Source: Zygnema cylindricum (lineage: Eukaryota; Streptophyta; Zygnematophyceae; Zygnematales; Zygnemataceae). Taken from it: a stretch of DNA of 49,081 bases. Location: positions 188,001 to 237,081 of the forward strand of contig JBBHKE010001626.1 of NCBI GenBank assembly GCA_037447655.1. Direction: 5' to 3'. The position numbers and the translations under genes are program-made. The notes under the pieces were generated by a model. It ran no database searches, was not told the origin of the DNA, and saw only the letters and a list, made by a program, of their open reading frames with translations. Positions 12,101-23,617 of this stretch are shown piece after piece (position 1 is the stretch's first letter; every line of letters begins with the position of its first letter).

Positions 12101-15100
12101 TACCAATTGCACAAGCAATTATAAATAGTCCATGTTTGCTTACACTCCTTATCCCAGTTAGAGTCGAGGAGTCATTAGTGTAAAAAAAAGTTGGTTTCAA
12201 TTATGTTTTTTGACGGTAGGGTGACATGGTGTCTTTTAGTTCACTCCCTTCAATAGTGTTATTAACATTTTTTTTATGATTGGTAAAAAAACTCGCGACT
12301 GGTTTACCCTATTAGCGATGGCCAATGTAACGATAAACTAGGTATGATTGTAATGCTATGTGCGAGCTCTTTCGCAATGTTTGTAAGTGTGTTTTTATTT
12401 TTCAAAATTTTAAAAATTACTGTTTCTCGTCTGAATTTTAGTGCGGATGGCAGACTTTTAGAGGTTGGCATCAAGATACATATTATAGGAGACAAGTATG
12501 AAGCTTAATTCACCTAAAGTGTTTCTATGAAGTACAAGTTTCAAAAAATGCTGGTTTTTTTGTTGTCTTGAAATGGTGGGTATAAACCTTTTAGGAATAA
12601 GAGATTCATATTGACCTGAGTTAGCCATGCTAAATTTCAATGGCTGTTCATTTGTTCGAATCGCTCGCCATTGACCAGTGATAGTTTGACATGTTCCAGC
12701 CCCGAGATAATCTAGCCCTAAACGTCTAGTCAAATTGTGTGTCATAAGCGACGATCGAATTTCTTAAATGCCGGCTTTTTCTTTTAGCTGGATGACAAAA
12801 ATGTATTCACGTCGATGGAAAGATATGAAATGGGACATAGATATGTGCAGGTTATCCCATAGGTGGGGGAAAATACGAGATTTGTCCCTCATAGGTGAGC
12901 AGCTGCCCGTGCGTCTTCAGAACCGAACCAGGCATGGTAGGGGGCTGAAGGCCCCTGTTCCGTTCGAGGTTCGGTTTGAGAATCGCACGGGCAGCCACCC
13001 GCCTACGAGGGTAAATCGAGTGCCATGTTCCATAGGAGTGAAAAATTATGGCTTGGCATCTAGTGCCATATTGCATTTAAATACGTTACGAATACGAATT
13101 GTGCAAATACAAATTCAATATTGCGATATAGGTATTTATTGATGTCGTGAAAGGCTCAATGTCGTTCCTTATGTACTTTGCTGATAATATTGATATCGCT
13201 ATTTTGGGCGGTAACTGGCTGGAGAAGACTGATAGATATGCTTTAATATGCGTGTTTTTAAGGTCTTTTATGCAAGTTCGATACATATCTAACATACCTT
13301 ACGCCTCCATACAAGTACAAATGCCAAACATATTTCGCTAACATGTTTCACCATCAGACGTGTGCAATCAGACAGTCCAAGTTAGCAAGTGGGATTACAT
13401 TAGTATTTTGTATTGGTAATAACTACACCATCTGTGTATCTGTGCATCCTTGTCAAAGTATTTTGGCTATTTGGTAATGTTACGGGCAACCCAAAACCTC
13501 AAATTAAGCAGTTTTGTTCCACCGATGGTATTACGAGTTTAGCGTTAATCAATCGCGATTTTTGTGATTTTTATATTTGGGTTGATATGTCAAGCACTGT
13601 CTATTACTTTCTGCGATAAGTATTTCTAAATATTAATGTGTTAACTTGACCTTCTCATTGAAGCACACCACAAGTTGCTTTTGATTTTTTTGTGTTTCTG
13701 GCACTCTTGTTTCTCTTTTTATGTAGTGTAACACATCGCTGAGCACATGTTTCCATGCTAAAACTGTGAAAACCCTTTTAAACGTCATTAGTTTTAACGA
13801 AAGCCTTTATGTCTCTCGATGTGCAGAATCCCCTTTTTATGGAACCAGAACATCACCAGGTTTTGAAGTGTCTCTGCAATGTTCTGGTGGAACTCCCTAC
13901 CTCAGGGAGGGAAGCCTTCATTGCTGGACTTGACATGTGCGCTGTTCTTTCCTGCCCTCCAAAATCTCTACTTCCAGTCATAAAAAAACTATCTGTACTT
14001 GCAGCCATATTTCTTTCAACTGTATCTCCGGTCATGTTGATGTTGCTGCCATAGAGTCTTCCAGCGTAAAAAAACACGAGCCGTGTTTTTTAACTACCAA
14101 TCTTTTGTTCGTCGTGGGAAAGATAGTGACTCAGACACATGATTTGCATGTGGTTATCTGCCCTTGCTCCCTCGGTGAACCTGGTCAGTCTGTATTAGCT
14201 TGCTTTCTTCAGCAGTCAAGCTCTCAGATTTGGAATTCTTCTGGATTTATTAGCTTTTGTTACAATTGCAGGTATCCGAAGGAGAGATTTGAACAAATCG
14301 TGGCCTTGATTCAGCAATTTCTTACAATTAGTTTATATAATTCGTCCCAAGTGGGAGAAGCTGTCATAGTGGCGACAAAAGTCCTGGCCATTCTCTGTAT
14401 CCTCTTTGTCTTCCATCCAACCAATACAATTCTTACTGTGCAGACACAAGGGTGACAGTGATCTTGTTTCTCTTTTGCTTCATTCTCGTTCGCCAGATAA
14501 AACTGCAGTCAGTACTATCCGTAACTAAAAAAATGGTTCGTTATCACTTTTCTGTTGTATTCTCCTTCAATTTTTGTAAATTGATTCTTACAGACGTGTT
14601 TGGACCACTATTCTCAAAAGACGTATTTCTTCTCAAAAGATTGGGTGTTGTATGAATTGGAACGCATTTCTTGGGTTTGATCTTGACGGTGGCTTCTTGA
14701 CCGTGGATACAGACAAATCCAATGAACAATTTCAACGTTTGAGTCACTCTATGTTTTATAATGATGCCGTAAATAATGAAGATTTCAACATTAAGGAAGA
14801 CTATCTTCATTGGGAGCAATCGGATAGGTGAGCTAAACATATATCATGCCTGTTCTTTTTATTTTTCTTTTAGGTGAGCGTCTTCCGTGTTGTAATATCA
14901 ACTTTAACATATGGCCTGCAGATGGCACCTACCATTGGATAAAAATGTAGCAGATTTTTGTAAAATAATTGGTGTTTATACCTTTACTCTCTTCATGGTC
15001 GTGGGAATTTTACAAGCATGTAGGCAGCCCTGACGTTGGCAGAGATTCTGCTGGTTGGATTGTACTTGTTTTGTTTTATTCAGTAGTTTTTTTGAACTTT

Positions 15101-18100
15101 AAAAGAAAAATGTGCATCAAGTCGATTTCTTTTACATTTTAAAATTGACCATCGGACTTATTGTAAGATCTAGCTAGATTGAAATTTTTTAGTACTGAAC
15201 TGGTTCAGTAATTTTTTAAAGTACCAATAGCAAGATAATTTTACTCTTTGAGTTGAGTTCGCGAAAATATAGAGGAAAAGTCACGGGAAAGAAATTGTCG
15301 ATTAGATTTGATTTCATGGCCACGAAAATGAGATACATTGTCCATAAGCAGGAATGCTGGTTTAATCCAATACTTTCGTCGTAGAGTCCAACATTGTACA
15401 AAGATTCTATACACTCACTTTTGGTTAGGAGGGGTTAGTCATAAACAGTGTATCTAATCATCAGACCTTCCGAAAACCATCGGTTGTATTGATAATGTTC
15501 TCATTGCAATCGGAAGACATGTGTGTGCTGTTTGTTCTCGTATTCTATGGTATAGTATACATGGCGTAAGCCTGTTCAATGTGTATGTTGTCTGCATGTT
15601 AAAAGCATCGTTGTTGAACACAATTCATTTTGATATCAGGATATCAAGTTTATTGTGAGATGGATTGTATCCCTTCAATTATTTGTTATGAGAGCTTTGA
15701 AGTTTTGCACACACCAAATGTCAGCAAGGGCCCCCTCCGTCCATTCCACCGATAAGAAACACTTTCATAATTTTTAATGGTCAACTATTCAAATTCATAA
15801 ATAACCATTTAATCACAGAAAAAAAATTCTTGTGTGTTGTATAGGTCCTTTGGTTCCATAAAAAAATATTGTTAAACGAGCAGGGTGGTTTACTGCTGAA
15901 TTTTATGATATTGACCAGTAAGGAGATTAGAGCAAACGTCAGTAAATGCGACTCTTCCACATTGGCATGTTTATTCTCTTCAATATAACTGCATGCTAGA
16001 ATAGTTTTAACTTGCTCTATGTAATGTGGTAGCTTTTCAATATGTTGGTATGTCAAATGTCTGCTCTAAATGTGAGATCTGGTCAGGAAATATTTTGGGG
16101 AGAACCCATTCCCTCTTTACAAATAATTAGAAAGTCGTCTTCTTGCCCGTTGTTGGCTGCAGATTTGATTTCTCCTTCTGTAAATACCCGTTTGTTTACA
16201 ACACTGAAAGCAAAAGTCGCATACTACACCTTGATTCAAGCTCACAAATGAGCCATCAATTTGAAGATGCCTTGTTGCGTTCTTTTTTTCTTGGAGGAGG
16301 ATTGCCCTTCAATGTCATTCGGATTCGACGGGACCATCTTATTCAGGATGCAATTTCACAGGTGAGTCATTGGCACCAAAAGAAATGACTCTGCTTCGTT
16401 TTTCTCATGGCAAGTTCTAGAGTTTTGTTAGATTCACCTGCATGAAGTGTGCAAAGTTATTTGTTTCTTTAATTAATTCTTCGTTTTTTTTCCTAGTAGT
16501 TGAGTACTTTTTCCGTTGACTCGCACTTAGAGGGTTGATTGCTCCTTGCACGGTTTGTTTGCGTTTTATATTGGAGTTTCTCGTGATAGGTTATTGTGTA
16601 TTCTGGCTCCACAGGTGCAAAGACGACCAGAGGACCTGAAAAAGCCACTTAAGGTATGTTATCATGTCACCTAGGTTATGCATACTGTCTCTCTTCTTCA
16701 GAGGTTGCAGCTTTGCATTAACATTCCGTCATTGTCATCATCATTAAATTTATCGTCCATCAACGGCCCAGTCATTGCATTTATCGGTTCCTCCTCGTCC
16801 ATTATTCCATACAATTGGTCATGTACATGGGTTTGTTCTAGTTTCTGCCTGTTGCCAGACCTATTGGGATTCAAAGTGCTGGCAATCGTGCGTGAGACAG
16901 GAGGAAAATGCCAAATATAAGTTTTCTGTAATTGTTTTGTCGACGTGAATGTATGTTTTTTCTGATAGTATACTTTGTAAACCAAAAGTATTGGGAAAAT
17001 TTCAGGTTCAATTCGTGGGCGAGGACGGGGTGGACGAGGGAGGTGTTCAGAAAGAGTTTTTCCAGCTTACTCTTAGAGAAATTTTTGACCCAAAGGTGAA
17101 GCTCAATATCTATACTATACTCCACACTGATCGTGGAAAAAACTATGGTCCACACTGAACCTGTGACGGAACAGAAATCGTAAAGCCCAGACTGATTATG
17201 ATGGATTGTAATGAAAGACATGAGTAAGGGTGCTCCTTAAACATAAGAAATGGGTTAGACGCATCCATTTTGAGATTACTAGGAATACTGCAATTGTTGG
17301 ATACATAAGTAAAACATGCAGAATTAAATAGAGATGATGGCCTATCCAGAAACTACCAGCGATTGCATTACATAGGCTTGTCTTGATCCATTCGCTGGAC
17401 GCATGACAATGGACCACAAATGAATGCACGTGAATTATTCTATGTTTGCCTTGTACGGACTAAGAAGCATTTACATATTCTGTTGTAATGGAGGCACAGT
17501 TTCTTACACATCGGTGGAAATTGGTATAGATATTTAAGGGGAAAAAAATCGACAATTTTTAAAGGGCTAGTGAACTTGCTTCCCCCCTGTATTATTGCAA
17601 ACTCACTATGTTTGAAAGTCGTGTTGTTCCCATTTGTGCTCCTCCAGTCATTATTAAGTTGAGATTGAGTCTTGTAAATATTTTTCTGGTTACCAACTGT
17701 TTAAGTGGGTCTGTGAACCAGTGGGTCCCTCGGGATGAGTACCACAATGGAAATCCTTCAACCCATCCAGCAGTTTGAAGCTCAAACCACTCGTGATGTG
17801 ATGTGGGGTTTGTGAGCAGTATGGCATGTTTTCATACAATGAAGAAACAAGGCAATATTGGTTCCACTCAAGCCTCCTGGAAATGCATCTGGAATATGAA
17901 CTTATTGGAATGGTTGTGGGCCTTGCTATATACAACGGTCACATTTTGGAGCTCCGCTTTCCCACAGTTATCTACAAGAAACTCCTAGGAGCCACCTGCG
18001 ACTTCAAAGATTTAGCAGAGGTAAACAATTTGATCCTGCGTAAAAAAGATTTGGTGTCGTTTAAACATGACCAGAACTGGATCTTCTTGGCAATGCTTGG

Positions 18101-21100
18101 TGTACAAGGGCTCTCCTTCTGCATGACAAAGCGAGAGAACACTTATGTTAATTAAGTGAAATGCACCCAAAAAATTCTCCGGGGAACTAGGAAAACTTCT
18201 ATTTAAATAATTGTGAATCAGAAATGTGTTTTTTGAGCAAGCTATGTTTGATCCAGATTTTGTTTTTTATCATATCCCTTCACTTTCAGGTAGAATGGAT
18301 TTCTGATTAGAGGATTGGTGTGTCATCCGTCCATCATCTGCATTCAATGTTGAACTTGGCTTCTAGTTTGTTTCGTAGTGCACTGGCAACTGTGAATTAA
18401 TTGCAAGACCGTCCCTCAATGCTCTATTTTGAGTTAATGACATAGGGTTAGGGGTTTGATTATCTTCCAGGTTGATCCATCAATGGCCAAGGGTCTGAAT
18501 GACCTGCTGAACTTTCAGGGGGATGTGCAGGTGAGAGACTGAAACACCTTCTGTCCTTTGCTATGAAATCCACATTAAAGGCATTCCCGGTAGACTTCGT
18601 AGTACACAGCCGTAACGCTGTCTGAAGTTGGTTGTCTTACTCATCTTCAAACTTGAACAAGCATCTACAGTTTTCTAGTAGATTTTTCACTCATTCTTAA
18701 ATGTGTCTTCCACTTCACCTTTTTTTGAGTTTTTTCCAACTGGTAGGACTTTTTTTTAGTCTGGCGATTTGTAATCTGAAAGTGTTTTCTTTTAGTGTTT
18801 AGGTGAAGTCCCCTTGAAGGCTTAAGCCGGTATTTAGGCTTTCACTTCAATGTGAGTGTTTTCTCAATGTGCAAGTGATGCAGTGAGAACGTAAGTTTTT
18901 CGAGCAGGGGAATGGTGGCAAATTTTTTTTTTTCCCCTGCCCTTATGTGCTCGTGGTTGTGAATGTTAATAACAGTGTTCAATGTGGTTATGTCTTGCCA
19001 GGAAGTATATATGAGGAACTTTCAAATTTCGGTATGCTATATGGTTGACCAAATTAGCACAGTCGACCTAAAGGAAGGAGGCGGCGATATTCCTGTGACT
19101 GCCAAGAACAGGAAGGAATATGTAGAACTCTGCGTAGATGTGAGAGGCTGCCAGTCAATCTCACTTGCATGCCCATTTTCTCATCATGTGGTTTCTTATT
19201 TTTTTTAAAGTGCCTTTTCTTTGCGAGGGTCCAATGCTCTTTTTTTTATATCATCTTTGCGTATTAAAAGGCTGGAAGGCTGCCTATCTTTGTCGAATGT
19301 ATGCAGTACTACCTTAATAAGTCCATTGAACAGCAATTCAATGCCTTTTCCAAAGGTTTCCATCGAGTCTGTGGCGGACCCATTCTGCAAATATTTCATC
19401 CAGAGGAATTGGAGCTGTTGATTTGTGGCAGTACGGTTCTTGACTTTGAGGCTTTGTAAGTTGTACTTTGGCAGCTTTGCGAAGCTTTGCAATGTGGAAG
19501 CTTAGGCAACCTATGGGCTCTAGTTTCACGTTCTTGAACTCTGTGAATTTCTCAAGTTGTCCTGTCATTCCAATGCCAGAGCCTCTGACTGCTCGGTCAC
19601 AGCTCTTGGAATGCTCACTGTAGCGAATAGAATCCATTACTTCACTCTAATCCCGATATTGTCCACGGCCTGCTATTGAGGGAGGAAAGGAGTTTAAAAA
19701 ATGGGAAGAATTGGAGCAATTATTGTTGTTTCTCATTGGCTCATTACTCTCTCGAGAATTTAACCCAATAACAGGGCAAAAATGTGAAGTATGGATAAAA
19801 ATGTTTGGTAAATAGTACTGGATAATTTAACGGTGCGTGATCACATTATGGTGCAAATTAACCTAAAGTTAATTGTGAACAAATGCAAAAAGGGAGGAGC
19901 AAATTGCAGAAATGTGACGGAGATCCTTTGCAGGTGCAAGTCGTTTGAGCACGTATCATTACTGAGGGTAATTTTTTTGCCCTTATAAATCAAGGGTAAA
20001 CTTCTCACTGCTCTTGGTTACGGTACAAATACTTCCGGGTTACCATACGAATTATTTCTGTTCCTGTACCATAGGCGTAAGACAACAGCTGTGTAAATAC
20101 TGTTTTTCTGTTGTTATGTGCTTTTATGTGAATGGCTTGCAGGGAGAAGTCCACCCGATATGAAGATGGGTACACAGAGGAGTCACAAATAATAAAAGAT
20201 TTCTGGCAGGTAAGGGCAAATCAATGTGTCAATGTAGAGATGTTCGTATAGAATTTGAACAAGAGATCCTAGAGCCACAATATCGTGAGACTGACATTTT
20301 CTGCTGTCTTTCCTATTGTTTTGTGCTGGAGGCTGATACTTTGTAGCGGCAAAAGAAGGCTGTCAGGGAGTGCACTCACTTATAGGCATTCAATGACAGA
20401 TCACCTTATGCCATTGAGAATGGACTTTGATAAGCATTCAATGAACAATTTTTTATTCCTTCCGTTGGTTTGATGGTCATAATATCGTGCTCTGCCTATT
20501 GAATCTATCATTTTATTTGATGTGTTTCAGTAGACGTTTTTTGTAAGAAGGATAGTTCTTAACTATAGCCTCGTTTGATGGGAACCTGGTTTAGTCAGTT
20601 GATTTCGTTACTGGTGGCTGAGTTTGGCTGTTCAAATCAAGCAGAAGAAAGCTCTATAACTATCAGTTATGTCACGGTGTAATTATAGAACACTAGTTTC
20701 TCGCTTGGAGCAGCTTCTAACATCTTAATAAAGGAAGACTGCTGCACACAAAACTTCCCTAGTGTCGTTTTTTGCAGTCTGAAGTGGACTTCGCCTTTCT
20801 TGCCAGAGCTGTTGGATCACTGACTGTTGTGTGATGTGGGTCTATTTTATGAGGAAGAAACCCCGGCATTCGATTTCTGCTCCATATTTTTTCTTCGTGT
20901 TCCCTTTCTGCTGTTGCAGGTGGTACACAGCCTGTCGGAGGAGCAAAAGAAGCGGCTCCTTTTTTTTGCCACAGGAAGTGATCGAGTGCCTATTAAAGGG
21001 CTCGCAGACCTGCCTTTTGTCATATCTCGAAACGGTGGGCTATTATTACCTATGTGTCAATTATGTTTTGGGGATTTGTGCTAAACATGTAGCGGAGATG

Positions 21101-21733
21101 TACTCGTTTTGGTCTGTTTTTGGTGTCTGCATGTTAGTTTTCTTTTCATGCTTTTGTTCTCTAAAGGACCTTAAAAAACGCTAATCATCCATTTTCAATC
21201 GCAGGAACACTCGCAAATGAAAGCATGTAAGCTTGCATTGGCGAGGCTAGGATGGACGCAAATGTATTGTTTTATTGGTTGACTTTTGCGTCACTGTCTA
21301 CTATTGTGTCCCTTCAGGTCCCGACTCCGAGAGGTTACCAACATCACATACATGTTTTAACCACCTTCTCCTGCCAGAATACAACAGCTTGGAAAAAGTA
21401 AGTTCTGGTCGATTTTGTCCCTACCTTTTCACATTGAAAGAGAAACAACAGATGAAGAAACGAGAGATGGCTAATGTATGGCCACCCGTCACAGTCACAG
21501 TCACTCATGTCTCAGCTCTTGAAAATTTGCTATTTTCAAGTCAGCCATTTACAATTTGGAAAAAGACGCTTTCTTGAGGATGGTAAGCGCAGTAATTTAT
21601 GATGCATATCTCTGTTTCCGTAGTTTATTCCCCCACTCATCCACGTAAAGTTGACGCTGTCGTTTTTACTGTGCAGATGAAGGACAGATTGCTTCTTGCA
21701 ATAAATAATGCTGAAGGATTTGGCCTTATCTGA
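6152..21733 (+). CDS. UBE3A/E6AP-type HECT E3 ubiquitin ligase, copy A
   Basis: HECT ligases take ubiquitin from an E2 onto a catalytic Cys and pass it to a substrate lysine. Confident HECT-side exons: 13827-13936, 14272 to about 14396 or 14451, 14594-14827, 16163-16361, 16615-16653, 17006-17095, 17820-18020, 18471-18530, 19002-19139, 19307-19455, 20143-20209, 20920-21034, 21318-21397 and 21677-21733. Phases agree across all junctions from 14594 onward. Landmarks are [42 protein letters not shown]-type spacing, [25 protein letters not shown] (catalytic Cys codon 21353-21355) and the end NNAEGFGLI. The residues before HECT (FYNDAVN...FSFCKYPF) match E6AP closely, which separates it from UPL1-7 types. 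The proposed start is ATG 6152 ([12 protein letters not shown], then GTATGT). Exon linkage at 10.7-12.8 kb and 14.40-14.59 kb is unresolved. Confidence 0.85.
6717..7714 (+). repeat. Tandemly triplicated 96-nt phase-2 exon of the HECT gene
   Basis: Three homologous segments each follow a (t)ttgcag acceptor. Copy 1 is 6717-6812 (96 nt, donor GTAAGC) and reads [20 protein letters not shown] and onward. Copy 3 is 7619-7714 (96 nt, donor GTAAGC) and reads [20 protein letters not shown] and onward. Copy 2 is 7260-7345 (86 nt, weak GTAGAC) and has lost 10 nt, which would shift the frame. Copies 1 and 3 begin and end in phase 2, so either or both can be included between exon 1 (ends in phase 2 at 6189) and the exon at 8523 (accepts phase 2). 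Flanking intron sequence is also related (gatgaattgg/gatgaatttgagg upstream). The encoded segment is not a domain I recognise. Confidence 0.6.
6999..7157. mobile_element. Imperfect foldback (MITE-like) in the intron between exon repeats 1 and 2
   Basis: The left arm from about 7001 (ggtgattgtacgtacg...ggcc..caatcact) is echoed in reverse complement by 7080-7155 (aatcacag...ggccaaataatg...aatcacc), centred near 7075. Arms are visibly diverged. The two overlapping opposite open frames here are a by-product of the palindrome. A small perfect hairpin, caagcatgt/acatgcttg, follows at 7159-7180. Target duplication was not identified. Confidence 0.35.
8523..12850 (+). CDS. N-terminal helical-region exons of HECT gene copy A
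   Basis: Exon 8523-8602 (donor GTGAGG) reads [20 protein letters not shown] and onward, resembling the last helix of the UBE3A AZUL domain; the zinc-binding cysteines were not found. Exon 9366-9523 (donor GTGAAA) or 9366-9536 (GTATTG) joins it in phase and contains [20 protein letters not shown], matching the E6AP segment around CREREDYSPLI. Only the 9523 donor fits the phase-0 exon opening at 10684 ([20 protein letters not shown]). That frame runs to about 10.9 kb and is continued in another frame to 11187 ([20 protein letters not shown]), implying a short intron (about 86-113 bp) or a frameshift. Exon 12788-12850 ([21 protein letters not shown]) is phase 0/0 and precedes [11 protein letters not shown] at 13827. 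Confidence 0.6.
8671..8875 (+). mobile_element. MITE family M, copy 1 (intron of HECT gene A)
   Basis: A 205-bp element with inverted ends: left acaccacccattgcgattag, right ctaatagcgg-type end with tggtgtagt. Its internal landmark is ttaaatagtgttgttaacac followed by atgatttttggcca. The same design, sometimes inverted, occurs at 11371, 12140 and 45358. Target duplication is uncertain. A nearly identical copy lies in the duplicated locus at 30411-30614. Confidence 0.6.
9249..9278 (+). repeat. Short purine tract, homologue of the expanded tract in copy B
   Basis: A run of about 26 nt of G/A (gggtgggagaggggggaggg) sits about 90 bp upstream of the 9366 exon acceptor. The duplicated locus holds about 600 bp of the same composition at the same place (30988-31598). 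Confidence 0.7.
9537..10683 (+). other. Intron of HECT gene A, no further feature seen
   Basis: AT-rich sequence between the 9366 exon and the 10684 exon. An extra small exon is possible only if the 9536 donor is used. Open frames here on both strands show no conserved motif. Confidence 0.35.
11371..11575 (-). mobile_element. MITE family M, copy 2
   Basis: The left end gcatcgcccaccgttattag and right end ctaatagcgatgggcggtgt are near inverted complements. The interior (ggctgaaag...aataacactat) is related to copy 1 in the opposite orientation. It lies in an intron of HECT gene A and is absent from copy B because of the large deletion there. Confidence 0.6.
11605..11690 (+). repeat. 44-bp tandem duplication in intron
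   Basis: The 20-mer gtacaaagcagaaagcctgt plus aaaggtcgc occurs twice, at about 11611 and 11655, directly beside MITE copy 2. Confidence 0.7.
12140..12330 (+). mobile_element. MITE family M, copy 3 (a partial relative lies just upstream)
   Basis: The left end tacactccttatcccagtta(gagt), the interior caatagtgttattaacat plus tttatgattgg, and the right end attagcgatggccaatgta match copy 1 in order and orientation. A shorter related fragment (ctattagagttagtaacact) is at 12031-12060. The interval 11690-12787 otherwise shows no exon that I can support. Confidence 0.5.
12856..13038. mobile_element. Long imperfect foldback hairpin in intron of HECT gene A
   Basis: Arms pair over about 90 nt. The best block is gcccgtgcg (12905-12913) with cgcacgggc (12984-12992), followed inwards by aaccgaacc with ggttcggtt. 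The apex is itself a perfect small hairpin, aggggc-tgaag-gcccct, at about 12940-12956. Outer parts (ccctcataggtg / cgcctacgaggg; cccatagg / cctatgga-type) pair with mismatches. It begins 6 nt after the donor of the 12788-12850 exon and is GC-richer than the surroundings. It could be a MITE or a young hairpin-RNA locus. It is missing from copy B. Confidence 0.6.
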
Positions 21734-23143
21734 GTAATGAGCATGCAGATACTGAACGAATAACTGCAGAACTTTGTTCTCCGTCCTTGGTCTGGAGTAT
21801 TCTGAGTTATGGATAGTCTGGTGTCTTACATTACAACGAACGTACTTTTGAACATCACAAAGGTCGTAGTGTCAATAATACGTGCAACGTTTCTTGTGGA
21901 GGCCATTTCTGATGGCAAATCGTATGCCCGAGCCCAACATCCTAGACCCCAAGATGTACAGAAGTTTAATTTTTAAAAAAGAATCTCTCTTTTCTTTTTG
22001 CTATACAGAAGTGTTAAGCATGGACTATGGCTTGTCTGAATCGACTGCCTATATAGAAGTGCTAATGGTATTGATACATGAATAGTATTGTTGTATTGTA
22101 TGTACAGGAAAGGGAATGTATGTTACCAATTGCTGTCCATGTTTTCTATCAATAACCATGGTGAACAATAGTAATATGAGGGGTACCTTAAACTAAGCTG
22201 GGTCCATGTTTTTAAAAGGAAACCATGGTAAACAATAGGAACATGCGGGTATCTTAATATCAGTGGTCACATTTTTTCTTTGGAAGTCTTTAATGACTGC
22301 CATCTGCTTTGCAAAGTTTGGGACGAATGAGAGACTGACTCCTGTGTAGATCTACCGTACATCTTGCGCCTGGGATTTCTTTTGAGACAGGTCCTTGATC
22401 ATGGGCTTTTATAACTTGAATGTGAACTGATTTATGTATGGAAGTCATAGGGTAGGACAAAGCACTGAAAGTTGGTTTGCGCTCTTTATGTATAAAACTC
22501 CAATAACAGGAGGAGAGGAAAAATATTTAGTGGAGTCATATTGTTTAGAACGAGATTGTAGGAATAGCATAGGTGTTGTCGTGTCAACTTCTTTTTGGGG
22601 AAGAGTAAACGTTTTCCCTTTTTTGTTTTCAAGGGCCATGACTTCAACCTATGGGTGGGAAGTGGCGCCAATTGACGAGTAAGGTTTGACAAGACAAGCA
22701 ATGCCATGGCCGGGAATGGTCTGGGAAAACTCTAATTTGTGGTAAATAATTTCTAGCGAATTGAAAATCCAACTGGCATAAAGACGTAAGGGAATACAAG
22801 GAAAACAAAAGAAAAGGTGTATTTTCAGAGCTTACCCTCATAGAGCTTCATGAGGGCCTGGCTCCTTATAAAGAATGGGGGTATTTATACGGTTGTACAA
22901 GAACCATGGTCTTGGAGGAAGTGCCTCAATTCCCTTCAGGGGTAGCAATCTTTACGTTCTTGGCCTTTCAAGCCCCTTGAGAGATCCTATCTTGGTGTCT
23001 GCCCCCTCCAACGTGTTTTCACCTTCACTAGAAACGAGAGGGGAATATACCGCGTGCACTAGAGAAAACAGCTTGTTCAAGTCTTCTCGATATTCGAACA
23101 GTCCTTGCTCCATTCTTCCGCCTGTCTCTCGAAGTTGGTCCTC
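13178..23143 (+). repeat. Segmental duplication, right part, copy A (partner 31787-41772)
   Basis: With a constant offset of 18,609 bp, 13178-21490 appears identical to 31787-40099, introns included. From 21491 onwards substitutions and indels accumulate. Homology can be followed to about 23143/41772 and then stops. The left part of the duplication is 7982-9248 with 29725-30985. Confidence 0.92.
22136..22269 (+). repeat. 67-bp tandem duplication in 3' flank of HECT gene A
   Basis: Two adjacent diverged units each begin tccatgttt and contain accatgg, aacaatag and gggta. The same pair is in copy B at about 40742-40874, so the tandem arose before the large duplication. Confidence 0.65.
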
Positions 23144-23236
23144 GATGTGATTCTCTTGTAACACGATTGGTGGATAAACTACATCTGAGGAATACTTAAA
23201 ATCAGAGCCTACCTTAGAAACGACAAAAGGTTGCAA
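22445..23236 (-). other. Coding-like remnant in 3' flank of copy A, unclassified
   Basis: The minus strand at 22952-23236 reads through 94 codons containing QLRETGGRMEQGLFEYREDL. The same text in copy B (RLRETGGRMEQEVFEYREDS) continues into a further degraded stretch. The two copies differ by amino-acid changes and frame breaks. It may be part of a transposable element or an old gene. I do not recognise the family. Confidence 0.3.
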
Positions 23237-23609
23237 TTCTAAAGTTCAAGCAAGGGAGCAATAAAGGCTGCGGAGCCTCCAAGAGTATCCACATGCTTTC
23301 CGTCAAATCAAGAAAGACTATCATGGCAGTAATGGCCGACAATAACAACTTGTTTACAACGCTTTTCTAACGACTTTTCTGAATGTTTTTTTGGAGGGAG
23401 AAATAAGGTCTCATCTACAGAAACTTGGGGACTTTCCAATAAACTAGTAGTAACGGACATTGAGATTAAATGCACACTTAATTACCTCCTGCTTAATTAC
23501 TTAATCTTCGTAACATAAAGGAAAATGGATGAGATTGAAAAGAAATTGTCGTAACCGCCCTGAGGCCAGAAGCTCAGCATGGAGCAGGCTATTCGAAACC
23601 ATGGAGGAG
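23237..23609. other. Intergenic stretch, nothing seen
   Basis: Unique AT-rich sequence between the end of the segmental duplication and the hAT-like element. No conserved open frame or repeat was identified. Confidence 0.3.
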
Positions 23610-23617
23610 GTACAAAG

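Noticed and set aside
12851-13142. Continuation of the 12768-13142 open frame as protein
   Set aside because: After the donor at 12851 the frame runs through the foldback hairpin; both strands are open because of the palindrome.
18445-18465. Telomere-like agggttaggggttt
   Set aside because: A single imperfect occurrence inside an intron, not an array.
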